DNA of 64,000 nt from contig CM057469.1 in the NCBI GenBank assembly GCA_030035585.1, positions 16,052,501 to 16,116,500 of the forward strand, read 5' to 3'. Numbering within the stretch: the stretch's first letter is position 1; every line of letters begins with the position of its first letter. Below the pieces are notes generated by a model. That model did no database searches. It was not told where the DNA came from and worked only from the letters and a program-made list of their open reading frames with translations. A program made the position numbers and the translations under genes. This DNA is from Dugong dugon. Lineage: Eukaryota > Chordata > Mammalia > Sirenia > Dugongidae. Of this stretch, positions 47,820-59,860 are shown piece by piece.

Positions 47820-47950
47820 AAGAACTCGGCTGCTAACCAAAAGGCTGGCAGTTCGAATCCTACCAGCTGCTCCTTGGAAACCCTATGGGGCAGTTCTGCT
47901 CTGTCCCAGAGGGTCGCTATGAGTTGGAATCAACTTGATGGCAACTGATT
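47820..47950 (+). mobile_element. AfroSINE, short type, lacking the first bases
   Basis: It runs from aactcggctgctaaccaaaa to gttggaatcaacttgatggc. Confidence 0.88.
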
Positions 47951-48160
47951 TTTTGGTTTGAAGGATCCCAGGCGACTGCTGCCATCTCGTTAGCTGAAGG
48001 CAAAGTGGAGGAGTACAGTGGTCCTTAACCCTAGCTGCCCATCAGCACCACTTGGGGACCTTTAAAATTCATTGTTGCCTGGGTCTCACTCTGATTTAAT
48101 TGGTTTGGAGTGCAGTCTGGGTATAAAACAAAAAACAAACAAACAACAACAAAAAAAAAG

Positions 48161-48359
48161 TTGCCACTGAGTCAAATCCAACTCGTGGCGACCCTAGGTG
48201 TGTCAGAGTAGAACTGTGCTCCATGGGGTTTTCAAAGGCTGATTTTTCAGAAGTAGATCGCCAGGGCTGTCTTCCAAGGCACCTCTGGGTGGACTCAAAC
48301 TTCCAACCTTTTGGTTAGCAGCCAAGCAGATTAACCATTTGCACCACCTACGGACTCCA
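48161..48359 (-). mobile_element. AfroSINE, 'cccagaggtgcc' type
   Basis: It is reversed, from gttgccactgagtcaaatcc (after an A-rich tail complement) to gcaccacctacggactcc. Full length. Confidence 0.9.
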
Positions 48360-48559
48360 TTTGTGAAAGAACCTAGATGTTTCCCATGTGCAGCCTAGGA
48401 GAGATGCGCTGAGCTGGTGTTTGGTCAAAGTATAGCCGGTCCCAAAGAGCTAGGAAAACGTGAAGAACATTCAGCAAGTCATTCTAGGTTCTGAGGACAG
48501 GGAAAGCCCAAAGGGGATTGTACTTACCGGCAGTGAAACAAGGTGGCAAGGTAGAGTTT

Positions 48560-48980
48560 GGGAGCTAAGAAAACAGAAATTTGAATCCTAGCTCCACCAG
48601 TACGCCTGCTGTGACCTGTTGTTAGTTGCCCTCAAGTTGATTCCAACTCACGGTGACCCCATGTATGCAGAATAGAACTGCTCCATAGGGTTTTCAAGAC
48701 TTTTCAGAAGCAGATCACCAGACCAGTCTTCTGAGATGCCTCTGGGTGGACTCAAACCACCAACCTTTGGGCCAGTAGTCCAGTGCTTAACCATCTGTGC
48801 CACACAGAGACTAAGTCATTTAATCATTCTGAGCCTTAGTTTCTTCATCTATAAAATGGGGGATGCTAATAATGCATCTCTCACAGGGCTGTTTTAAGAA
48901 TTAGCCATACTAGGACATTGCCTGGAAAATACTTGGTCCTCAGTAACTGATGGCTATCACTGCTAAGACACAGATTGTAC
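48560..48980 (+). repeat. MIR split by an AfroSINE
   Basis: The MIR 5' part (tttgaatcctagctccaccag) reaches 48618. The 3' part resumes at 48813 (catttaatcattctgagcct, cttcatctataaaatggggg). Confidence 0.85.
48619..48812 (-). mobile_element. AfroSINE inside a MIR
   Basis: It is reversed, from ttgttagttgccctcaagttg to gtgccacacagagact. Confidence 0.9.
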
Positions 48981-49619
48981 CTCAGATTAACCTCTGTGTG
49001 GTATGAAGAGAAGAGACACTGTGGGCTGACTGTACCCTACAGAGAAGATCCCTTTAGTAGGTGAGATTTATGCTTCGCTGGGGAGCAGCTGTTGAAGCTA
49101 AAAAGTGGTGTGGGAGGCAGGCAGGCCAGTGGCTCCAGCGGCCAGGACACCTCCAGCTTTATTCCACACCTCCAGTCCCTATTTCACTTCCAAGTTCAGC
49201 CGCAGGAGGAGGTACCTATTTAGAGGGCAGGAGTCCAACTCTATCTGGCCACAGCTCTACCTCCCAAAGTGGGTGGCTCTCAGACTGGACTGTGTCACCA
49301 TGGATTGCACCACCCCAAGCAGCTCCGCCCAAGACAGATCTGTCCATCCGGGGACCCACACCTACCCTCTCCCTCCTACTTTATGCTCTATGGGAAACCA
49401 AGCCCCAGTGGTACAGCCAGCACTGCAACCTGTCACCCGCTCTGTATAAACGTGTACCACCCTGGCTGGAGAGATGGACCTTGGGAATGTGTCAGGCATC
49501 AAATGGGTGGGGAACCCAACTCTGGGAAAACAGAGGGGGCCCAGAATCCAGAGCCTGCTGCCAGCTGATTAGCTCCCCTTTTCCTTTTCTCTCCCTCCTC
49601 CTCCCCATGTGGAGCTGAT

Positions 49620-49815
49620 GGAGTGCTTTCACATACAGTATTTCTTATGATGCTCAGGACAGTCCTGTGAGGCAGGTGATGGCGGGAAGATTGCCCAGAT
49701 TCCCCAAGAAAGCAGAGCTCAGGCAGACCCACGGCTTGCTTAAAGTCACAGAATAATCGGAGGCAGAACCAGGACTTGAACCCATGTCCATGCATCAAGA
49801 GCCCATTTCTCTCCA
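49620..49815 (-). repeat. MIR element
   Basis: It is reversed: cacatacagtatttcttatg, ggacagtcctgtgaggcagg, ggcttgcttaaagtcacaga, ggacttgaacccatgtcc. Confidence 0.78.
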
Positions 49816-49920
49816 CCATGCTATGCTCTGCTGCCCTGTACCCCCCAACCCATTTCAAAGGCCCTCCTGCTTGCTGTGGAATGGAGAGGGCTGTGTGGCT
49901 ACTAAACCCACCTGAGCTCT

Positions 49921-50087
49921 AAACCAAAAAAAAACCCAAACTCATTGCCACTGAGTCAATTCCGACTCACAGCAACCCTACGGAACAGAGTAGGACTGCC
50001 CCATAAGGTTTCCAAAGAGCAGGTGGTGGATTTGAACTGCCAATCTTTTGTTTAACAGCCGTAGCTCTTAACCACTGTGCCAGCTGA
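49921..50087 (-). mobile_element. AfroSINE, short type
   Basis: It is reversed, from cattgccactgagtcaattcc to ccactgtgccagctga. It has a near-exact 11-bp duplication: acctgagctct at 49910-49920 and acctgagtctc at 50088-50098. Confidence 0.9.
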
Positions 50088-50098
50088 ACCTGAGTCTC

Positions 50099-51094
50099 AA
50101 TTTTAAAACTCTCGGTTTGGGCAACACTTCATTCCCCTTTTCTGTGCCTCTCTCCTATCCTCTTCTGAGAAAAGGCAACGGCAAAGCCAGCTGCCCCAGG
50201 CCAAGATGAGGGAACTACAAAGTCTATGCCCCAGAACATAGCTTTCATGTTACCAAACTTCATTTTACAAACCCAGAGAAACAAAGGCATCACAAAGCAT
50301 TTGGCCAACAGAGTTTGCTCCCAGCTGGTCCAAAGTGGGAACGGTTTAGCTCCAGTCAAAGAAGGCACCAATATCCTGCAAACTCCCCGAGGAGTGCCCC
50401 ATGGTGACGAGCCATCTGGCTTTCTGGGTCTCAGCGAAAATTTCCAATCCAAAAAGTAAATGAGCTTGAACAAGTAGAAAAATAGCCCCTGTACAGCACC
50501 CAATTCTCACCAGTTGAGAATTCGTTCTCACTCTTGGCAGGAAGTACCGATGCCGGAGCCATCAGGAAGAAAACCAAGGGGAACAAAATGGAACCAACAC
50601 AACCATGAAACAAAGCAAATGTGGAAGCAAGTGCTGAATCACCCCACCGAACTCCCAACAGGAGAACACTTGCTGAGCTGTCACCAGGGCCTCTCCAGCC
50701 GCCTGCCTACCATGGCTCCCCGATGGAGAGTGGGCACAACCCGGAACAGACCGTCACCGTGCAGCACTCACCGTCCTTTCTCAGAGGCCTGCACGCGGTG
50801 CCAAAATCTGGATCCGACAGAGCGGCCCTTATGTCAGTGAGCAGGGGAAGGGACAAAAAGCAGCACTTTAAAATGTTTTAACCAAGGAGGGGCACCCACA
50901 GACGTAGTATATACAAACCTGAAATCGTATTTGTCCCAGAACCCTGATGTCTAAGAGCCCTTCCCCTCAGGCCAGAAGTCCTTTCCAGAAGAGGCGGATG
51001 GTTAGCAAGCCCTTGGGAAGACCTGCTAACGGAATACAGATGAATACAGACGTATGCGGGCAAGGCTAGCATGCTTTATGCCTTTAAAATGATA
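50099..51094. other. Intronic stretch, nothing recognised
   Basis: Unique sequence. Frames up to 124 codons here show no protein family resemblance. Confidence 0.45.
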
Positions 51095-51260
51095 TTCTCA
51101 TACATGATTTCATTTGCTCTTCACGGCCACTTCCGTGGGCTGGCAGGCATTCACATCTAACTTACAGATGAGAAAACTGAAGCACAGAGGGCCTAAATGG
51201 CCTGCCTGGAGGCAAAGAGGTCGGATCAGAGTCCAGATCGACCGATGCCACGGTACCATT
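51095..51260 (-). repeat. MIR fragment
   Basis: It is reversed: catgatttcatttgctcttc, acttacagatgagaaaactg, aagcacagagggcctaaatgg. Confidence 0.65.
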
Positions 51261-51362
51261 GTGTCCATTACTGCACTCTGCCTCCTGCCTGCCACCATTC
51301 AAGCACGTGGGTCAGTGTTCCCAGACAGCAGGATAAACCAAAAAACAGAAAAAGAAACAAAC

Positions 51363-51563
51363 CCGTTGCCATCAAGCTGATTCCGACTCACGGCGACCCC
51401 ATGTATTTCAGAGTAGAACCATGCTCCACAGCGTTTTCGAGGCTCTGACTTTTTGAAACAGATTGTCAGGGCTTCCTTCTGCGGTGTCTCAGGGTGGACT
51501 CAAAACAGCCAACCTTTTGGTTAGTAGTCAAGCATTCAACTGTCTGCACGACCTAGGGACCCC
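51363..51563 (-). mobile_element. AfroSINE, 'cccagaggtgcc' type
   Basis: It is reversed, from cgttgccatcaagctgattcc to acgacctagggacccc. Flanks acagcagga and acagcagaa suggest a target duplication. Confidence 0.9.
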
Positions 51564-54280
51564 TAAACAGCAGAATATGGAATGCAAAATCAAGCTGATT
51601 CACAGGTCCTACAGGAGGAGAGTAGACTGGTGTCAGGAAAAAAAAAAAAAAAAAACTCTGTGTTCCTTTTTCCCTTTTAAAGCTTGGGCACTCACTGAAA
51701 CCAAAGTAGGCAATGAAGAAGGTAGCCTTCTATGTGCCAGGAGGGAGAGTGCCCTTCACCAGCAACAACACAGTAATATAAACATCCAAGAGTCCCTGTC
51801 ATCAGAGTTACCACTTTAAACGTAGGTTTGCTGAAGTCGTTTTCCAAACTTGACATGTCCTCCTGTCCCATCCACAGAGATTCTAATTTCCTTAGAACGT
51901 GGCCCTTCAAAACCCAGCTCATACTGAGCTCAATATTCAGTATGCTCAGTAGACAATACTCCAGCTCCTCCTCATCCCTACCCCAAAGTCTTAATGCTAC
52001 CAGCCCACCCACCATTTGCGGTCCTGCCACATTCTCTCAGGTCTCTTGGCCATTGCTCACACTGATCTTTCAACTCGGAATCTTGGAATCTGAAGTCCAA
52101 CTGACAGTCAAGACCTAGTTCAACTGTCCCCTCTTCTATGAAGCCTTCACAGACAAGCTCTGGGCCGGAGGCTTCCCAGCAAGCCTCAGGGCAGAAGTCA
52201 TTCTTCCCTGCCTGTGCTCATGAAGCCTGCATACTCACGCGCCTGCCTACAGCCTCTGCCACACCACGCCACCGTTGCTGGATGGCATGCTTCTCTGTGA
52301 CGAACTGGACCACCAGCTCCTCACTGGCAGGCACTGGGTCTCACTCAGCGTTAAGCTTCCTGGAGTGTTTGGCATCTACCCGGTGTTTACTTCAATGCTT
52401 ATAAAATGAACACACGGATTAGCTCATGAAAAGCCCTCAAAACATTGTGCACAGAGAAAAAAATCCACTTTCTTGGCCATGAAGTTCTAGACTGTGGGAA
52501 GTGAAGTAGCTTGCTTCTGAGTGGCCCGGGGAGCTAGTGGGCAGCATTAAGGAAGCAGCTGTCCTCTGGGTGGATAAACGTGGAGCCTGCCTTTGCAGAA
52601 GAGCGGGGATGGGTGGAGGAAGGGAAAAGGAGTGGGGGGAGGATGAAGATACCAACAGAAGGTGTTATTGCAGAAACCAACCCAAGATCAGCAAGGCATG
52701 TTGCTATAGGAAAGAGGGTGGGCCATCCAGCGTGTCAGATAAGGCCCCTACACCCACAGGACTCACCAGGGAATTGCAGGAGAACCCAAGCGAAAGCCGT
52801 GCAGGCCAGCAGACTTCAGAACCAGTTTTGTCTGCTATAATGAGGCGTTGGAGGTGGGTGGGCAGGGGGCAGATCACAGAAAACGTCTGCCCTTGAATCA
52901 ACAGCCAGGCTCTGTCTGTCTGAAGAATGTCTCCAACTCCCCAGCCACTGAGTGGGCCCAATTTCATTTCTGAGCATGTCTGGTATTGATTGGAAAGCAG
53001 GTTGTGGTTAGTTACAAAAGGAAGTGGAAAAATTCCCTTTGGTTTAGCGGAGATCCCATTACTGGACTTGGGCCCCCTCGAGCATTTCACAGTGGTAAAT
53101 GCTAAGTCTAGGTCTGGACATCCACCTTGGGCTTTGGGGAAATGAGGAAAATTCTAAAGGACCAGACCACTCTAGCCTCCTTAAGTTCCATCAGAAGAAC
53201 ACAAAGCTCCAGCTCTGCCTTGAATCTCCTCCAGGTGGGTGTAAGGTGCCTGGACCCCAGCACAGGCCCCAACATAAAAGCTCCTTGAAAACAACCAGCC
53301 TATGTGCTCTCCATACCTCCCAGGCAATGAAGGATACCTTCTGGCAGTGCGCCCCTCGTCTACCTAGGATTCTTTCTCAGAATATGATACGTAGCTATGC
53401 AACATGTCACAAAAGGATATCTCAAAGGGTTTGGATGTAAGTCCGTTTTTCTCAAGGGATGAGGCTGGGGTGGTTAAGTGTGGACATGCCATGGCGCCCT
53501 GGGGTCTCCATAGTGTTGGCTTATTGTGATGGGCAAGAAAAGCAAGAGTTACAGTTCAGGATGATGTGACTGTGTTTCAAGCCCCCTAGAGTGGCTAGTC
53601 TCAGGCTGGGATGCCACAATTTGAAACCTCTAGGGAGTGTTTGAACCTTGGACCAACCCCCAGTTCTTTGATGGGGTACAAGTCACTTGCTCCCTTGGGT
53701 TTCTAGTATATTTGTAGTCAGTGGGCAAAAAGGAATACCTAAAAAAGGAATCTTTCTAAAGCATCATTTACACTTGGGCTGAAATAAGTTCAGAGTGGAG
53801 CAAAATAAACCCTGGCCAAGAACAGAAGGCAGGAATAGTGCAGAATGCTGCCAAATATTTGGACCATGAGATAGACTGTAAATTACTCAAGAGAGCATTT
53901 TCACAGTCATGAATCTAAGGCTCCTCCTTATCCTCGGGTAAAAACAAAAATCTCACCCACTGCCCTCACTGAGCCACCAAAAGTGGGCTTGAAAAGGGAA
54001 CAACAGGGCCTGGAGTCTTACTTGCCCTCTGTCATGGTTCCTTGTCATGCCCAGTCCCTTGATTCTGCCCCAGCTCAGGAGCTATCTTGGGAACAGACTC
54101 TGTCCCTCAGCCCCCTGGGGCAGCTCTCTCCACTTAGACCATCGGTGTCACCTTCTGTAAAGGGACAGAAGCAAGCTTGGAAACAAACTCTGTTTCTGAA
54201 CTTGCCAACTCGTAGCCAGCGAAGTTGTGCGGTTCCTTGAAAGCCCAGTCCCAGCAGCTCCGGTGCAGCATGGGGTGCTG
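51564..54280. other. Intronic stretch, nothing recognised
   Basis: About 2.7 kb without clear interspersed repeats apart from an A run at 51639-51656. No gene is supported on either strand. It is the longest repeat-poor block in the window. Confidence 0.45.
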
Positions 54281-55051
54281 TTACAGATTGAACTGTGTCC
54301 CTGTAAAAAGGGTTGAGTAGCAACAGTATCAGAACCTGTCTAATTTCAAGGGGGATAATGATCAGGTTCAGCCCAAAGTTGATTGCTGTGAAGTGGCAGT
54401 CAGACATACCTCTACTCTCCAAACTTTTTACCAATTCTGACACCAGCCATCCCTCCCACGAGACGCTCTACTTCTCATCTGGGTTTGATAATCCATTGCA
54501 CTGGCCACACAGAACTCAAAGACCATACTTTTAAGTTAAGTGGTTTATTAAGGAAGCAACAAGGTACAACTCAGGATCTGGATCAATAGGCTACAACTCA
54601 GGATCAGGATCAGGAAGCCTGCAGGCAAAGTCTGGAAGGCTCCCTAGAAGAGGAGAGCATATCCCTCCCTTCTTCAGTGCAGGATAGTTCTCTCAGATCC
54701 TCTTGGCCGTGCAAGCAAGCAGGCCATGCATGCCCCCCTCAGCTCCCTGAGGACAGGCATCTCTGCCTTCGGCCTCCCTACTGTCACCACTGGCTCTGCC
54801 ACAGGGACTCTTCTGGGTCTCTCACCGTCCTCAATGGTACAGCCCTTGACCCATGTTACAGTTCTTTTAAGAGGTTCCTTGTCTCCTTTCTCTCTGCTTC
54901 TTCTGTCTTCTTTCTTCCTTCTGCCTCTGTCTGCTTCCTGTCTGAAAAACCTCTGTGGGATTGGATGCATATATACACAAACTCTTTGTCAATTTCAAGG
55001 CATGGCCCTACTACCAGGGCCACAAACTAACCAATCCCTTCTCAGAAGGCC

Positions 55052-55099
55052 ACAGACACTTCATTTGCATAGCAGGCTACAGACACTTCATTTGCATAG
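55052..55099 (-). promoter_or_regulatory. Duplicated octamer (ATGCAAAT) motifs in the LTR
   Basis: A 21-bp unit, acagacacttcatttgcata+g, occurs twice with 27-bp spacing. Each carries an exact ATTTGCAT, at 55063-55070 and 55090-55097. In an LTR such a tandem is a plausible enhancer element for POU factors. Confidence 0.55.
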
Positions 55100-55104
55100 A
55101 CTAT

Positions 55105-55215
55105 TGCAACAATTGTGAGGATGGCGCAGGACCAGGTAGTGTTTTGTTCTGTTGTACACAGGGTCGCTGTAAGTTGGAAACAACCCCATGGCACCTGCCA
55201 ACAACAACATTGGCA
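55105..55215 (+). mobile_element. RTE-type SINE 3' fragment
   Basis: It reads gtgaggatggcgcaggacca, tctgttgtacacagggtcgc, ccccatggcacctgccaacaac. It matches the 3' end of the RTE at 60 kb. Confidence 0.75.
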
Positions 55216-55602
55216 TTTACTTGCATAGTATATTGATCAATTCCTGCAAGGTGCATACCAGTCACAGGGCAGGCTGCAGCCCAGCACCAGACAAAAAGTA
55301 TCAAACTAAGTTCTTTACAGCTCACCCAGGAAATGTCAGTCAACCTGGACAAAAGTAACACACCATCTGGGGTAGAAAACTAGGACAAAGGTAACTCCTC
55401 AGGACTTAGGGGAAAAAATCTCTCAAGTTGTTTTTTCCAAGAATCAAGGTAAAAGGCCACAGAAAGCAACTCATCTCACCACAGTCCCCTAAAAAAGTAT
55501 CTTGAAGTCCTAACCCCCGGTACCTGTGAATGTGACCTTGTTTGGAAATAAGGTCCTTGAAGATGTCAGCAGTTAAACAAACACGAGGCCATTCTGGAGG
55601 TG

Positions 55603-55690
55603 TGTTAGCCGTCGACTCATGCAACCCCACACACAACAGAATGAAACACTGCCCGGTCCCGTGCCATCTCCATGATCGGTACGGCGAGTC
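55603..55690 (-). mobile_element. RTE-type SINE 3' fragment in the MLT1
   Basis: It is reversed: ttagccgtcgactcatgcaa, cagaatgaaacactgcccgg, gtgccatctccatgatcgg. Confidence 0.7.
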
Positions 55691-56013
55691 CTAATCCTAT
55701 ATAAGCGGGTTCCTTATACAAACAGGAGAAGGGACACAGACACAGAGGGAAGACACCACATGAGATGGAGGCAGAGTCTGGAGTGATACATCTACAAGCC
55801 AAGGAACACCAAGGATTGCCAGGAACCACCAGAAGCTAGGAAGAGCCAAGGAAGGAGCTTCCCCTAGAGCCTTCAGAGACAGCGTGACCCTGATGACACC
55901 TTGATTTCAGACTTCTGGCCTCCTGAACTGTGAGACGGTAAGTCTCTGTTGTTTTAATCCGTCCAGTTTGTGGTGCTGTTACCCCAGCCGTAGGAAATGA
56001 ATACGGGCCCTTA

Positions 56014-57649
56014 CCCTGGAGACCACACACACTCACCCCTCACAACAGCACTGCCTGGCTCAGATGGAAACACACAGAAGCCGGTAGGGACAGGTTCTCT
56101 AGCCTGGGCAACACCACAATTGCTCCTCATTTTCTAGGGGCTGCTTTATGTGTGGCCCTCTGCTCAAGGCAATCGAGACTGAGGTGGAAAGATGCCATCC
56201 TTGCACCTCCTCAAGGAGCTTACCAATTCTCACAGGCATTTGGGGAGGAGGAAAGAACTGCCCCCACAAACCTCAGGGGTCTTCGCCAGTACCAGCCAAG
56301 GGGGTCTCTGCAGCCACCTTTTCCTATTTTTAACAAGAAACAGGAGAAAGCTCCCAATAGCCCTCAAATTTCCTTAAGATAAATAAAAAGTGGAAGGCAA
56401 TACCAATCTCAGATGCAACTCAAGGCAAAAAAAAAAAAAATCGTGTTTAACATTTGTAGGGTTAACTCTTCTGATAGTTTAAGCAACGATTTTGAGTCCC
56501 TCTGAAATAACAAATCAGGCTAATGACATTATTTTTAAAAAGATCCCTTGAGGGTCCCAGAAAAGAAGAGAGCCCCCTGCTTAATCACAGCACAGGGGAT
56601 GGGCTAGCACTAGAAATGCAAAGACGAATTAGACAAAATCCCCTGGGGAGCTGCTCTGCAGAGCGCTTCCTGGACACCTAGAGTGCAGACCCCCCCCCCC
56701 CCCGTCCTATTTGCTGAGGGTCCCGCTAAGACGAGAGAAGAGTCACTCCCACTCTCCATCGTTGGCATTAGGTGACAGTGGGGGCCGAGAGGAGAGGAAA
56801 GGAGGTCGCCATCCCCAAAGCAACCCTTGTCAGCAGAGCAGTGGTGGCAGCCGCGCCACTCGGGGGCCACTGCCTGATGTAGTGAAAGCCATCACAATTA
56901 GCAGTCAGGTCGTGGGCTGTCCAGACCACAAAGCTGCTGCCACATTTGGATGTACTGGAGCAGCAGGTTGAGTCCAGGGCAGAGTTTCTGTCCTAGAACT
57001 TTCTCCCAGCTTAGGAACCCCCCTGACAATCCTTGCACCCTTCTTTCTGCCTGAGTCACAAACTACCCATGAAGGCTGGGATGATTCATTCGGACTGGGC
57101 AAACCAAAGACAGATGCTCTTGTGGGGGGAAGAGGACATCCAGAAAGAATGACTTGAACCGTCTTTGCTCCCATCACCAACCATTCCATTTCCCCCCAAC
57201 ACACAAGTTCTCCTCCACTTTACTGACATCCAGATTCCATGTTACCAGCTTGGGCATGACTGAGTTTGTTCTCCAACCTCTGAAGGGTATTCAGCAACTA
57301 GGGATCAAAACAGCTTTCTCTAAGGAGAGATGTTTAGCTTTATAAAAATTCCTAACACCACTGGGATATGTTTTCTTGCCAAGACATCTGACAACCGGTC
57401 TATTTAAAAAGTCCCAACCAACAGTGTTTGAATAGCACTCTATACACAAAGAGTTGATGACCAAAAAAGTAATGAAGCCAGTGTTAATTTTTTGTTTTGT
57501 AAACAAGTCAGAATCCAGGTGGTCCTCTTAGGCTCTGCCTTAATTCCACTGATGCCATGTCTGCTCAGAACACTTTTAGAAAGTCCTGTTGCAGATCAGC
57601 CTTTGTTTCTCCTATTGTGTCCAGCATGGTGTGAATGAGCATTCAGCTG
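56014..57649. other. Intronic stretch, nothing recognised apart from a C run
   Basis: Unique sequence. It includes an A13 run near 56427 and a C15 run at 56690-56704. Confidence 0.45.
56690..56704. repeat. Poly(C) tract, 15 bases
   Basis: An uninterrupted run of 15 C. Length polymorphism or assembly uncertainty is likely here. Confidence 0.9.
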
Positions 57650-58125
57650 ACAGCCACTAATGTGTGCCAGGCACTGTGTTAGGCCCTGGGGGCATGTAAA
57701 ACCAGTTAACCGTGGAGTGGATTCTGACTCCTGGCAACCCCATGTGTTCAGAGTAGAACTATGCTCCACAGGGTCTTCAACGGCTGGTTTTTCAAAAGTA
57801 GATCGCCAGGGCTTTCTTCCGAGGTACCTCTGGGTGGACTTGAACCTCCAACCTTTTGGTTAGCAGTAGAGCACATTAACCGTTTGTACCACCTAGGGGG
57901 CCAGGTAGATAAATAAAACAAGGTTACTCCTGACAAAGTGCTCGCTATCTGGTGAAGAAGGGAGGAAAAAAGGAATAAACATTTAATATGCACAAAATAA
58001 TCCTCTTATACGCAAAGACTGAGCCTGAGCAAGGTTGTATGACTTGGCCAAAGTCATACAACCAGTAAATCACAGGACTGGTCCTGGTCCTGGGCCAGGG
58101 GCTGTCTGGCTCCCATGCTGGAGCA
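57650..58125 (-). repeat. L2/MIR remnant split by an AfroSINE
   Basis: Reversed traces: tgtgccaggcactgtgttag before the SINE, then gttactcctgacaaagtgct, gacttggccaaagtcataca, accagtaaatcac after it. Confidence 0.55.
57702..57900 (-). mobile_element. AfroSINE, 'cccagaggtgcc' type
   Basis: It is reversed, from gttaaccgtggagtggattc to gtaccacctaggggg. Full length. Confidence 0.9.
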
Positions 58126-58402
58126 CTCACCACTGAGCACCCTGCAGTGAACAGAGCATCCCAGTACTGAGGTGTGTGCCCTAACAGAGGCATGAGTCAG
58201 GAACGGCTGCGCAGGGAGGTGAAACTCCATCTGGGGATTCTAAGGTGAGTAGGAGCTTGCCACATGTCTTCTCTCAGGTCAGGTTCTTGCCTCACACATG
58301 CCTCATGTTTACCTTTTCAGCAGAAATCTCGGACCAGCCCAGAAGGCAGGGAGAGTTTCTCCAGATATAAAACAGGACTTTTTAGACCACTGTATTTCCA
58401 TA

Positions 58403-58609
58403 GGAGTCTTTGGGTGGTACCAATGGTTAACAGTACCTGCGAACCAAAGGTTGGAGTTCAAGCCCACCCAGAGATGCCTTGAAAGAAAGGCCTGGCGATC
58501 TGCTTCCAAAAAAATCAGTCACTGACAACCCTGTGGAGCACAGTTCTATTCTGACACACGTGGGGTCACTGTAAGTGGGAATCGACTCGACGGCAACTTT
58601 TTCTTTTTA
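58403..58609 (+). mobile_element. AfroSINE, 'cccagaggtgcc' type
   Basis: It runs from ggagtctttgggtggtaccaa to ggaatcgactcgacggcaac. The 9-bp target duplication ATTTCCATA is at 58394-58402 and 58610-58618. Confidence 0.94.
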
Positions 58610-58618
58610 ATTTCCATA

Positions 58619-59594
58619 AACTCAGACACACACATTCAGACAGACAGACAGACACTCGGCACATTCACACATACCTCACTCACCCATACAGAGTACCCTT
58701 GGTTCAACTTGTATAGTTCACAAAGAGGCAAAGTAAAGCAGGCCTTGATCTTAACATTTCCCAACGAGTTTCTTTTCTGTGCGGGCAAGGATGCATAGTC
58801 TCTTCCTCAAACTAACTTTAGACCCATTAGTAAGATTGGTTTCGTCTAGTCTCTTCACAGCCTCAGTTTATAAGCTTCAGATGACAGAGGCAGGCGACAG
58901 GCTGCGGCCAAGCATGGCGCGGGAGAGCTGTGCACGCAAGGTGAACAACCGTTCTAAAATCAGCCCCAGGAAGTCCCCCGGGTGTACATGAATGCCTGAG
59001 CCTGAATCAACAGCAGGAAGGGAAGCACCTAGAATTAGCAGACACCCCAATTTGCAAAACAGCATTTTGGCTACAGCATGTGGCCCAAGATAGAGCAGAG
59101 CACCACACTTTCACGGACGGCAAACATGAAGCGCCACCAGCCCTAAGACGGATGCCTTACGGAGAGCTTTGTTCTCTGACCAATCTCAGCATTCCCAAGT
59201 AAGTAACTGTGCTGCAACGCCAAGCAGGCTGCCATGCCATCCCAACACCTGGGCACTCTGCTTCCAAAGGTTCTATTGACCTTCCCTCCCATCTTTCCCA
59301 ATTGCATCACTGCCCTTGATGGGCTCATTGTGAAACTACCCAAAAGCAAAAAGCAAACACCCCAGAGGTCAGTGAGCACAGTGACGAGGAGCCGGACTAA
59401 CCACGAAGGCAGACTTCAGGGCTACCCCAGGGCACACACAGGACCCGTCCGGAATCTGCAGCACTCTTTTTGCTCTGGGCTCCCAGGTACCTGCTGAAGT
59501 CAAAATGGGTGACCTACCAAGGGCCAGTGATGAAAAAAATAACAGCTCTGGTAAACAAGGGTGAAAGGCCTGGAAGGGACCTGGTATTTATCAA
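58619..59594. other. Intronic stretch, nothing recognised
   Basis: A short cagacagacaga repeat lies at 58638-58652. Otherwise it is unique sequence without a supportable gene. Confidence 0.45.
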
Positions 59595-59660
59595 GAGGTC
59601 TACTCTGAAGCACGTGGGGTCGCCATGAGTCAGAACGGACTCGACGGCAACAGGTTTCGT
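59595..59660 (+). mobile_element. AfroSINE 3' fragment
   Basis: Only ctactctgaagcacgtgggg to acggactcgacggcaacagg is present. It is truncated at the 5' side. Confidence 0.85.
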
Positions 59661-59679
59661 TTCTTGGTTACTAACGCCA

Positions 59680-59860
59680 GGTACTGTTAGCAGTTTTTCA
59701 TTGTGCCTTCACAATCCTCTAATTTTCCAGTTTTAGATATAAGGAAACTGGAGTTGCAGATTTTCAGCACTGTGCCCAAGGAGCAGAGCTAGGATTCTAA
59801 GTCATCTGACTCCAAAGTTTACACTCTTTCCATTACACTAAGCTGCCTCTCAGAATGACT
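59680..59860 (-). repeat. MIR element
   Basis: It is reversed: gccaggtactgttagcagtt, tagatataaggaaactggag, gagctaggattctaagtcatc. Confidence 0.7.

Larger units (their letters stand above)
54310..55484 (-). mobile_element. ERVL-like LTR with leader fragment, inserted in the MLT1
   Basis: On the minus strand it opens tgtggtgagatgagttgc. It has two octamer motifs, a TATA-like tatatatgc at about 54967-54975 and an aataaacc signal near 54541-54548. It ends before tggtgtcagaattgg (54445-54431), which resembles a primer-binding site for tRNA-Leu. About 120 bp of leader follow. No coding part of a retrovirus is present. Confidence 0.45.
54281..56013 (+). mobile_element. MLT1-like LTR split by a second LTR
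   Basis: The MLT1 start (tgttacagattgaactgtgtc) is at 54281-54305. The rest continues at about 55485 (cttgaagtcctaacccccgg, ctgtgaatgtgaccttgtttg, gagtgatacatctacaagcc, ctgaactgtgagacggtaag). The gap is filled by a minus-strand LTR-like insert. A reversed SINE remnant lies at 55603-55690. Confidence 0.65.

Noticed and set aside
49061-49618. Open frame of 185 codons on the plus strand
   Set aside because: No recognisable protein family; composition is that of translated GC-rich intron. Overlapping open frames in other phases argue against selection on this one.
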